A DNA stretch of 64,000 nucleotides. Origin: Mycobacterium paraense. Lineage in GTDB: Bacteria; Actinomycetota; Actinomycetes; Mycobacteriales; Mycobacteriaceae. A model generated the notes under the pieces. The model was given only the letters and a program-made list of their open reading frames with translations. It did no database searches and was not told the origin of the DNA. Made by a program: the position numbers and the translations under genes. The stretch covers positions 1 to 64,000 of the forward strand of contig NZ_LQPM01000011.1 in assembly GCF_002101815.1 (NCBI RefSeq). Direction: 5' to 3'. Positions 13,777-21,145 of the stretch are shown in pieces; positions within the stretch are counted from its first letter, which is position 1; each line of letters opens with the position of its first letter.

Positions 13777-14355
13777 TCAGCGGCCGGGGGCGTTGCCGAT
13801 CAGCTGGACGCCGTTGCCGTCCCAGTGGAACCGCACGTCGGTGCTCAGACCCGTGATGCCGGAGGGATAGGTCAGCGCGACGGTGTCGCCGGTTGTCTGT
13901 GCCGCGTCGATCCCGTTGAACCCGTAGGTGTCGGGCACGCCCTGCGGGATGAACTGGCCGAGGTGAAAGAGCACCGCCCGGGTCGACGGGTTGCCGGCGT
14001 TCGTGTTGGCCTTGATGATCACCGCCGACAGCTGGGCGCACTCGTTGTAGTTGCCGGCCAACGGCTCGGGGTTCCAGGCCTGCTGACTGCGGGGGTCGCG
14101 CGGCAGCTCGGAGACCACTTTCGCGATCGTGGGCGAGGCGAGGTTGACGGCACACGGATCGGCCGGCGCCGGGCTACCGCCGGGCGGGGCGGCGGCCGGG
14201 GTCGGGGTGGCCGGGGCGGTGATCGACGCGGTCTCGCTGGTCGTCGTCGACTGCGGCGTCTTGGCGACGGTGGAATCGCCGGAACCGCAGGCTGTCAGGA
14301 CCGAAGACACGACAACGGCGAGGGCCGTCAGCGCGCGATGAGTCAGCGAATACAC
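13777..14355 (-). CDS. lprE: Lipoprotein LprE
   Basis: Secreted lipoprotein of about 192 residues. The hydrophobic signal (ALTALAVVVSSVLTAC) ends in the lipobox LTAC, so the mature protein would start at the lipidated Cys, followed by GSGDSTVAKTP as in M. tuberculosis LprE (Rv1252c). A Thr/Pro/Ala-rich spacer leads to the LppP/LprE-type domain (from about DPCAVNLASP). The GTG at 14353-14355 gives a normal signal length; TACGGT lies eight bases upstream. The longer frame to 14439 adds a basic stretch that would disturb the signal peptide. Cell-envelope role; no enzymatic motif seen. Confidence 0.88.
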   Translation of the reverse strand: MYSLTHRALTALAVVVSSVLTACGSGDSTVAKTPQSTTTSETASITAPATPTPAAAPPGGSPAPADPCAVNLASPTIAKVVSELPRDPRSQQAWNPEPLAGNYNECAQLSAVIIKANTNAGNPSTRAVLFHLGQFIPQGVPDTYGFNGIDAAQTTGDTVALTYPSGITGLSTDVRFHWDGNGVQLIGNAPGR

Positions 14356-14518
14356 ATCGCGAAACCGTACCGTTATCCGTCGCTCACGTGCGGCAAGCGT
14401 GCCCGCGTGCCGCGGCGCGGGGGCCCGCTTCGGTGCCACGGGCGCTCGCCGGCGCTCGCGATTCGGTAGGACCGCGGCGACCTGCCGCGCTCGGCTCCGC
14501 CGGGCTCGCGATCACCAC

Positions 14519-14524
14519 TAGACT
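14519..14524 (+). promoter_or_regulatory. -10 element of the deaD operon
   Basis: TAGACT ends nine bases before the deaD ATG at 14534, and no Shine-Dalgarno sequence lies between. The message is therefore leaderless or has only a two-base leader. It would drive the whole run deaD to the N-hydroxylase if those genes are one operon. Confidence 0.5.
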
Positions 14525-14533
14525 CTTAGCACG

Positions 14534-16213
14534 ATGACTCTCCCGGACAGCCCGCCCGAGGCTGCCTCTCCCACGTTCGCCGACCTGCAGATTCACCCTG
14601 CGGTCCTGAAGGCGACCGCCGACGTCGGCTACGAGACGCCCACGGCCATCCAGGCGGCGACGATCCCGCCGCTCATGGCCGGCTCCGACGTCGTCGGGCT
14701 GGCCCAGACCGGCACCGGCAAGACGGCGGCGTTCGCGATCCCGATCCTGTCCAAGATCGACGTCAAGAGCACCGCGACCCAGGCGCTGGTGCTCGCCCCC
14801 ACCCGCGAGCTGGCCCTGCAGGTGGCCGAGGCGTTCAGCCGCTACGGGGCGCACCTGCCGCAGATCCACGTGCTGCCGATCTACGGCGGGTCGTCCTACG
14901 GCGTGCAGCTGGCCGGGCTGCGGCGCGGCGCGCAGGTGGTGGTCGGCACCCCGGGCCGGGTGATCGACCACCTGGAACGCGGCACCCTGGACCTGTCCCG
15001 CGTCGACTACCTGGTGCTCGACGAGGCCGACGAGATGCTCACCATGGGCTTCGCCGAGGACGTCGAGCGCATCCTGTCCGAAACCCCGGAGTACAAGCAG
15101 GTCGCCCTGTTCTCGGCGACCATGCCGCCGGCGATCCGCAAGCTCACCAAGGAATACCTGCACGACCCGTTCGAGGTCACCGCGAAGGCGAAAACCGCCA
15201 CCGCCGAGAACATTTCGCAGCGCTACATTCAGGTCGCCGGACCCCGCAAGATGGACGCGCTCACCCGGGTCCTCGAGGTCGAGCCGTTCGAGGCGATGAT
15301 CGTCTTCGTGCGCACCAAGCAAGCCACCGAGGAGGTCGCCGAAAAGCTGCGGGCGCGTGGGTTTTCCGCGGCCGCCATCAACGGCGACATCCCGCAGGCG
15401 CAACGGGAGCGCACCGTCGCGGCGCTCAAGAGCGGTGGCATCGACATCCTGGTCGCCACCGACGTCGCCGCCAGGGGCCTTGACGTCGAACGCATCTCGC
15501 ACGTCCTCAACTACGACATCCCGCACGACACCGAGTCCTACGTGCACCGCATCGGGCGCACCGGCCGCGCCGGGCGATCGGGCACCGCGGTCTTGTTCGT
15601 GTCCCCGCGGGAGCGCCACCTGCTCAAGGCGATCGAAAAGGCGACGCGGCAAACGCTCACCGAGGCCGAGCTGCCCACCGTCGAGGACGTCAACGCCCAG
15701 CGCGTCGCGAAGTTCGGCGACTCCATTACCGACGCGCTTGCCAGCCCGGGGATCGACCTGTTCCGCAAGCTGGTGCAGGACTACGAGCGCGAGCACGACG
15801 TCCCGATGGCCGACATCGCCGCGGCGCTGGCGGTGCAGTCGCGCGACGGCGAGGCGTTCCTGATGGCGCCCGAACCGCCGCCCGAACGACGCGAACACCG
15901 GGAGCGCCCGGAACGTCCCGAAAGACCCAAGCAGCCAAGGAACTTCGCCACCTACCGGATCTCGGTGGGCAAGCGGCACAAGATCGGCCCCGGCGCGATC
16001 GTCGGCGCCATCGCCAACGAGGGCGGCCTGCATCGCAGCGATTTCGGCCACATCGCCATCGGGCCGGACTTCTCGCTGGTGGAGCTGCCGGCCAAACTGC
16101 CCAAGGCGACGCTGAAGAAGCTTGAGCAGACCCGCATCTCGGGCGTGCTGATCGACCTGCGGCCGGACCGCTCACCCGGCAAGACCAAACCACGCCGGAA
16201 ACACGCCGGATGA
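14534..16213 (+). CDS. deaD: DEAD-box ATP-dependent RNA helicase
   Basis: RNA helicase that unwinds structured RNA in ribosome assembly and RNA turnover, often important in the cold. All family motifs are present in order: Q-motif region (FADLQIHP, GYETPTAIQ), Walker A AQTGTGKT, PTRELA, GTPGR, DEAD in LDEADEML, SAT, then ARGLDV and HRIGRTGRAG. After a charged Arg/Glu/Pro linker the C-terminus has the DbpA-type RNA-binding domain (VGKRHKIGPGAIVGAI). Length (559 residues) and sequence match Rv1253. Its stop overlaps the start of the acyltransferase (ATGA, 16210-16213), so the two are translationally coupled. Confidence 0.97.
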   Translation: MTLPDSPPEAASPTFADLQIHPAVLKATADVGYETPTAIQAATIPPLMAGSDVVGLAQTGTGKTAAFAIPILSKIDVKSTATQALVLAPTRELALQVAEAFSRYGAHLPQIHVLPIYGGSSYGVQLAGLRRGAQVVVGTPGRVIDHLERGTLDLSRVDYLVLDEADEMLTMGFAEDVERILSETPEYKQVALFSATMPPAIRKLTKEYLHDPFEVTAKAKTATAENISQRYIQVAGPRKMDALTRVLEVEPFEAMIVFVRTKQATEEVAEKLRARGFSAAAINGDIPQAQRERTVAALKSGGIDILVATDVAARGLDVERISHVLNYDIPHDTESYVHRIGRTGRAGRSGTAVLFVSPRERHLLKAIEKATRQTLTEAELPTVEDVNAQRVAKFGDSITDALASPGIDLFRKLVQDYEREHDVPMADIAAALAVQSRDGEAFLMAPEPPPERREHRERPERPERPKQPRNFATYRISVGKRHKIGPGAIVGAIANEGGLHRSDFGHIAIGPDFSLVELPAKLPKATLKKLEQTRISGVLIDLRPDRSPGKTKPRRKHAG

Positions 16214-17352
16214 CGCTGTCCGAGGAACGGGACGCCCAGGGCGGACTCGAGCAGGTCTCCCACGTCGACCGGGTGGCGTCGCTGACCGGCATCCGCGCGG
16301 TCGCGGCGCTCACCGTCGTCGGCACCCACGCGGCCTACACCACCGGCAAGTACACCCACGGCTACTGGGGCCTCGTCGGCTCCCGGCTGGAGATCGGCGT
16401 GCCGATCTTCTTCGTGCTGTCGGGCTTCCTGCTGTTTCGCCCGTGGGTGAAAGCGGCGGCCACCGGGGGGCCGTGGCCGTCGGTGAGTCGCTATGCGCGG
16501 CACCGGGTTCGGCGCATCATGCCCGCCTACCTCATCACCGTCCTGTTCGCCTACGTGCTCTACCACTTCCGCGAGGCCGGCCCGAACCCCGGGCACACGT
16601 GGCTGGGGCTGGTGCGCAACCTGACGTTGACGCAGATCTACTGCAACGGCTACCTCGGCAAGTACCTGCACCAGGGCCTGACGCAGATGTGGAGCCTGGC
16701 GGTGGAGGCCTCGTTCTACGTCGTGCTGCCGCTGCTGGCGTACCTGCTGCTGGTGCTGATCGCCCGGCGGCGCTGGCAGCCCAGGGCGATGCTGGCCGCC
16801 CTGGCAGCGATGACGCTGATCAGCCCGGGGTGGCTGGTGCTGGTGCACACCGATCACTGGTTTCCCGACGGGGCACGGCTGTGGCTGCCCACCTACCTGG
16901 CGTGGTTCCTCGCCGGCATGGCGCTGGCCGTGCTGCAGGCGATGAAGGTGCACTGCTATGCCTTCATGGCCATCCCGCTGGCGATCATCTGCTATTTCAT
17001 CGCCTCGACACCCATCGCCGGCGCGCCCACCACCTCGCCCGCGACGCTGAGCCAGGCCATCTTCAAGACCGTGTTCTACGCCGTGATCGCCGCGCTGGCG
17101 GTGGCGCCGCTGGCGCTGGGCAATCAGGGTGCGTATTCGCGGCTGCTGGCCAGCCGGCCGATGGTGTGGCTCGGCGAGATCTCCTACGAGATCTTCTTGA
17201 TCCACCTCATCACGATGGAATTCGCGATGGTGTACATCGTCCGCGCGCACGTCTACACCGGCTCGATGCTGTACCTGTTCGTCGCGACGATTGTCGTCAC
17301 CATCCCGCTGGCCTGGCTGCTGCACCGTTTCACCCGGGTCAAGGACGGCTAG
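16210..17352 (+). CDS. Membrane acyltransferase, acyltransferase-3 (OafA/YrhL) family
   Basis: Integral membrane protein of 380 residues with about ten spans. The family signature is at the N-terminus: LTGIRAVAALTVVGTHA (catalytic-type His), then GVPIFFVLSGFLLFRPW with the following basic loop, and RVRRIMPAYL. It also has the WSLAVEASFYVVLPLL segment typical of these enzymes. Members move acyl groups onto sugars, lipids or secondary metabolites at the membrane. It corresponds to Rv1254. It overlaps deaD by four bases, and the next gene begins at the base after its stop, so its acceptor may be made by the downstream acyltransferase and N-hydroxylase; that link is an inference. Confidence 0.9.
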   Translation: MTLSEERDAQGGLEQVSHVDRVASLTGIRAVAALTVVGTHAAYTTGKYTHGYWGLVGSRLEIGVPIFFVLSGFLLFRPWVKAAATGGPWPSVSRYARHRVRRIMPAYLITVLFAYVLYHFREAGPNPGHTWLGLVRNLTLTQIYCNGYLGKYLHQGLTQMWSLAVEASFYVVLPLLAYLLLVLIARRRWQPRAMLAALAAMTLISPGWLVLVHTDHWFPDGARLWLPTYLAWFLAGMALAVLQAMKVHCYAFMAIPLAIICYFIASTPIAGAPTTSPATLSQAIFKTVFYAVIAALAVAPLALGNQGAYSRLLASRPMVWLGEISYEIFLIHLITMEFAMVYIVRAHVYTGSMLYLFVATIVVTIPLAWLLHRFTRVKDG

Positions 17353-18939
17353 GTGGCCGGCGACGACGGGGATGGGGGGAGCGCGCTTCATCCTCGGCTG
17401 ACGCTGCTCGCGGTCTGCCTCGCGGTGTTCATGCTGTTGCTCGACATGACCATCGTCTCGGCCGCGCTCGCCAACATCCAGGCCACCCTGGACGCCGACC
17501 TCAGCGGCTTGCAATGGGTGGTCGACGCGTACGCACTGCCCATGGCCGGGCTGCTGCTGACCGCCGCCACGCTGGGTGACCGGCTCGGGCGGCGACGGCT
17601 CTACCTGGTCGGGATGACGGTGTTCACGCTGGCGTCGGCCGGCTGCGCGCTGGCCCGCGGCATCGAGACGCTCAACGCGTGCCGCGCGCTGCAGGGCGCG
17701 GGTGGGGCGGTCCTGCTGGGCGTCTCGCTGCCGATGGTGGCCGCGGCCTTCCCCGAACAGCGCCGCCGGGGCATCGCGATCGCGATCTACGGCGCCGTGA
17801 TGGGCGCGGGCGCCGCCGTCGGGCCGCTGCTGGGCGGGGCGCTGGTCGGGGCCTTCGGCTGGGAGTCGATCTTTCTGATCAACGTGCCGATCGGGGTACT
17901 GGCCCTGGGTCTCGCCGTGCGGTTCGTCCCGGAAACCCGTGCCGCGCAGGATCGTCCGCTCGACTTGATCGGCACCGCCGTGTTGTCGGCCGCACTCTTC
18001 GCGGGGGTGTACGCGTTGATCGAGGGAAATCGCCGCGGCTGGACCGACGGGGTGATCCTGGCGCTGAGTGCGTTCTCGGTGTTGGGCCTGGCGGCATTCG
18101 GGTGGTGGGAATCGCGGTACGGCGCGCCGATGCTCGACCTGCGGGTGGTGCGCCGTCCGGGTTTTGCCGGGGTGTCCCTCGCGGCGTTCGCCGCCGCGGG
18201 GACGCTGATCGCCGCGACCAACTACCTGGCCCTGTATTTCATGAACACGTTGGGGTACAGCCCATTTCAGTCGGGGCTGCGGGCGCTCCCGCTGACCGCC
18301 GCCTGCGTGCTGGGCGCCCCGCTGGCCATGACCGCCGCACGCTATTTCCCGGCGTGGACGTCGATCCCGGGTGGTGTGGCCTTGATCGCGGTGGGGCTGT
18401 GGCTGATGACCGGGGTCACCGCGGACACCCAATGGACGCACTTCATCGCGGGTTCCGTCGTGGCCGGGCTCGGCCTGGGCGGTCTGTTCGCGTTGACGTC
18501 CGACATCGCGCTGCAATTCGTGCCGGTCGCCGACGCCGGAATGGCGACGGGCGCGGTGAGCACGGTACGCCAGGTCGGCATCCTGGCCGGCGTCGCCGGG
18601 CTGGGAGCGTTGTTCGGTCCCAGGGCATCCGACAGCGCCACACACGAACTGGCTCAGCTCGGCGTCCTCGGCCCCGGCGCCGCACGCCGCCTGATCGACA
18701 GCGTGTCCGCCGGCGCCGGCCTGCGGGTGCTCGACTTCCTGCCCGCCGACTACCGTCCCGCGCTGCCGGCGATCGCGCGGGCCGCCCGTCAGGCCAGCGC
18801 CGCCGGAATGCAGGCCGCCCTGGTGGCCGCGGCCGTCGCCGCCACCGCCGCCGCGGTGGTGGCCGTGATCTTGATCGCCGTCGGCGCGCGCCGCCCCGGC
18901 GAGCCCGAGATACCGTTTGCTGAGGGCATGTCCGTGTAA
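17353..18939 (+). CDS. MFS exporter, DHA2 family
   Basis: Protein of 528 residues with about 14 membrane spans. The first helix contains LLDMTIVSAALANIQ, the loop GDRLGRRRLYLVG is motif A, and VMGAGAAVGPLLGGAL is motif C of drug:proton antiporters. The GTG start follows the preceding stop (TAG, 17350-17352) without a gap, so it is co-transcribed and probably coupled to it. I recall no equivalent at this position in M. tuberculosis, where Rv1254 is followed by Rv1255c. Placed before an N-acyltransferase and an amino-acid N-hydroxylase, it is the obvious candidate to export their product; general drug efflux is the alternative. Confidence 0.9.
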   Translation: MAGDDGDGGSALHPRLTLLAVCLAVFMLLLDMTIVSAALANIQATLDADLSGLQWVVDAYALPMAGLLLTAATLGDRLGRRRLYLVGMTVFTLASAGCALARGIETLNACRALQGAGGAVLLGVSLPMVAAAFPEQRRRGIAIAIYGAVMGAGAAVGPLLGGALVGAFGWESIFLINVPIGVLALGLAVRFVPETRAAQDRPLDLIGTAVLSAALFAGVYALIEGNRRGWTDGVILALSAFSVLGLAAFGWWESRYGAPMLDLRVVRRPGFAGVSLAAFAAAGTLIAATNYLALYFMNTLGYSPFQSGLRALPLTAACVLGAPLAMTAARYFPAWTSIPGGVALIAVGLWLMTGVTADTQWTHFIAGSVVAGLGLGGLFALTSDIALQFVPVADAGMATGAVSTVRQVGILAGVAGLGALFGPRASDSATHELAQLGVLGPGAARRLIDSVSAGAGLRVLDFLPADYRPALPAIARAARQASAAGMQAALVAAAVAATAAAVVAVILIAVGARRPGEPEIPFAEGMSV

Positions 18940-18950
18940 CGTTCGAAAGT

Positions 18951-19757
18951 ATGTTGGGCGATGCGGTCCTCATCCCGGCGACGGACAACAGCCGTTACAG
19001 CGTGCTGATCTCCACCGACCCGGCAAACATCGAAGCCGCGCAGCGGCTGCGTTATCAGACGTTTGCCGAAGAGATGGGTGCGGCGCTTCCGCGGGCCATC
19101 CGCGGGCCGCTGACCGGGGACATGATCGACGTCGACCAGTTCGATGTGTACAGCGATCACCTGCTGGCCCGGGACGAGACGACCGGACAGATTGTTGGGT
19201 GTTACCGACTGCTGCCGCCCGACGGCGCCCGGGCCGCCGGCGGCCTGTTCGCCGACACCACCTTCGACATCGGTGGCCTGAACGAGCTGCGCGACGAGCT
19301 CGTTGAACTCGGCCGGGCGACCGTGCATGCCGACCACCGCAGCGGGGCGGTGATGGGCCTGTTGTGGGCCGGAATCCTGCGCTATCAGGAGATCAGCGGC
19401 TATCAGTGGGGAATCGGGTCGCTCTCGGTCCAGATGGAGGACGGCGGGCCGCGCGGCGCACTCGTGCGGGGTGTGCGCGACGCGGCCCTGAGCGGGCACC
19501 GGGCCCCCGACCAATACCGGGTCTACCCGCGAAACCCCGTCACCGTCAACGGATTGAGCCTTTCCGAGCTACCCGATCCGGGACGCGTACGCATCCCACC
19601 GATGGTGCAGGGATCGCTGCGGATCGGCGGGATGATCTGCGGCGAACCCTCCTACGATCCCGACTTCGACATGGCCGATTTCGTCGTGCTGATCAACAGG
19701 ACCATGGTCCGCGAACGCTATCTGGAACGATTGGCGCGCTCCTATGCCCATTCCTGA
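18951..19757 (+). CDS. GNAT-fold N-acyltransferase, OlsB-like
   Basis: Soluble protein of 268 residues. The arrangement RLRYQTFAEEMG, then FDVYSDHLLARD and IVGCYRLLPP, and then VELGRATVHADHRSGAVMG with a following LLWAGILRY is that of the Acetyltransf_5 family. That family includes OlsB, which transfers a fatty acyl group from acyl-carrier protein to the alpha-amino group of ornithine, and is related in fold to autoinducer synthases. It starts 11 bases after the exporter and overlaps the N-hydroxylase by 14 bases. Inferred role: N-acylation of ornithine or a related amine before or after hydroxylation. The acyl donor and acceptor cannot be read from sequence. GAAAG lies close upstream of the ATG. 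Confidence 0.85.
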   Translation: MLGDAVLIPATDNSRYSVLISTDPANIEAAQRLRYQTFAEEMGAALPRAIRGPLTGDMIDVDQFDVYSDHLLARDETTGQIVGCYRLLPPDGARAAGGLFADTTFDIGGLNELRDELVELGRATVHADHRSGAVMGLLWAGILRYQEISGYQWGIGSLSVQMEDGGPRGALVRGVRDAALSGHRAPDQYRVYPRNPVTVNGLSLSELPDPGRVRIPPMVQGSLRIGGMICGEPSYDPDFDMADFVVLINRTMVRERYLERLARSYAHS

Positions 19758-21000
19758 GAAGACCGGCCTGCTGGGCGTCGGCTTCGGGCCGTCGAACCTG
19801 GCCCTGGCGATCGCCTTGGGCGAGCGCGGCTTGGCCGCGGTGTTCCTCGAGCAGCAGCCCAAGTTCGGTTGGCATCTGGGCATGCTGCTGCCGCATGCGC
19901 GCATGCAGATCCCTTTCCTCAAGGACTTGGTCACTTTGCGAAACCTGCAGAGCGACTTCACCTTCCTGAATTACCTCGGCGAGCGCGGCCGGCTGGTCGA
20001 ATTCATCGGCCAGCACACGTTGTTTCCCAGCCGGATGGAGTTTCACGACTATCTCGAGTGGGCCGCGGCGCGGGTGGCCGCCGACGTCCGCTACGGCCAC
20101 CGCGTCGTCGAAATCTCCCCGGGCGAAACGGGGTTCGTGGTGCGCACCGACCCCGACCGCGTCATCCATGCCGAGACGTTGGTCTTGGCGACGGGGCTGC
20201 ACCCCGAGCTGCCCGCGGGCGTCGTCGAAACTCCCCGGCAGTGGCACAGCCACCGGCTGCTCGGGAACCTCCCCACGCTGAACCCGCCTGCCCCAAGGCG
20301 ATTCGCCGTGGTCGGCGCGGGTCAAAGCGCGGCCGAGGTGGTCGCCCACCTGCACGAGACCTATCCGCAGGCCGAGGTGCACGCGGTTTTCGCCCGATAC
20401 GGATACAGCAGCGCCGACGACACCCCGTATGCGAACCGGATTTTCGACCCGTCGGCGATGGACGACTTCTATCGCGCCGACCCGCACGTGCGCGAACGAC
20501 TGCTCGATTACCATCGCTCGACCAACTATTCGGCGGTCGATCCGCCGTTGATCGACGACCTCTATTCGCGCGAGTACGCCGAGCTGGTGTCCGGCGCCCG
20601 CCGGCTGTTCATGCACAACGCCTCCGAAGTCATTGCCGCCCAAGAGTTTCCGGACAAAGTGCGCCTGACGATATCCCGCCTGATCGATTACTCCCGCGCC
20701 ACGCTGGACTGCGACGCGGTGATTTACGCGACGGGCTACGCCCCGATGGACGTGCGGTGCCTCCTGGGCGAGTTGGCCGGCCGCTACGAATTCGACCCAG
20801 GCGGGCGGCCCGCCGTCACCCGGGACTATCGATTGATACCGAAGGCGGGGGCCCCGGGCGACATCTACCTCAACGGCGGCGTCGAGCACACCCACGGCCT
20901 GTCGTCGTCGCTGCTGTCCAACGTGGCGGTGCGCGCCGGGGAAATCGTCACCGCGTTCGAGGCGCGCCGGCGGCGTCGGCCACACGCCGCCTCCGCGTGA
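19744..21000 (+). CDS. L-ornithine/L-lysine N-monooxygenase (SidA/PvdA/IucD family)
   Basis: Flavin- and NADPH-dependent enzyme that hydroxylates the side-chain amine of ornithine or lysine, classically the first step to hydroxamate siderophores. The 418-residue protein has the FAD site GVGFGPSNLALAIAL, the substrate-side region KDLVTLRNLQSDFTFLNYL, the NADPH site VVGAGQSAAEV, DDTPYANRIFDP, the ATGY motif in VIYATGYAP, and a C-terminal HTHGLSSSLLSN. All are family positions and appear intact. It overlaps the acyltransferase gene, so both are made together. No peptide synthetase or IucA/IucC-type synthetase is present in the window, and no iron box was found upstream. The ornithine-versus-lysine choice is unresolved. 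Confidence 0.92.
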   Translation: MPIPEKTGLLGVGFGPSNLALAIALGERGLAAVFLEQQPKFGWHLGMLLPHARMQIPFLKDLVTLRNLQSDFTFLNYLGERGRLVEFIGQHTLFPSRMEFHDYLEWAAARVAADVRYGHRVVEISPGETGFVVRTDPDRVIHAETLVLATGLHPELPAGVVETPRQWHSHRLLGNLPTLNPPAPRRFAVVGAGQSAAEVVAHLHETYPQAEVHAVFARYGYSSADDTPYANRIFDPSAMDDFYRADPHVRERLLDYHRSTNYSAVDPPLIDDLYSREYAELVSGARRLFMHNASEVIAAQEFPDKVRLTISRLIDYSRATLDCDAVIYATGYAPMDVRCLLGELAGRYEFDPGGRPAVTRDYRLIPKAGAPGDIYLNGGVEHTHGLSSSLLSNVAVRAGEIVTAFEARRRRRPHAASA

Positions 21001-21069
21001 TCAGCCCTTTGATCAGCGTTCAATAGATCCAATCGAGACTAGATGTTTTCGGCTGCGATTTGAGCCTAT

Positions 21070-21082
21070 GGACATAGTGTCC
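21070..21082. repeat. Short palindrome upstream of the second PE_PGRS gene
   Basis: GGACATAGTGTCC has 5-base arms around TAG and lies 63 bases before the PE_PGRS start in the otherwise featureless gap 21001-21145. It could be an operator or part of a weak hairpin after the N-hydroxylase gene. Nothing in the sequence distinguishes these. Confidence 0.35.
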
Positions 21083-21145
21083 CTAATCGACTGAGGACCT
21101 CGGGCGTCCTTCGGCGCCGAACCCACCCGTCGTGAGGGAGCCCAG

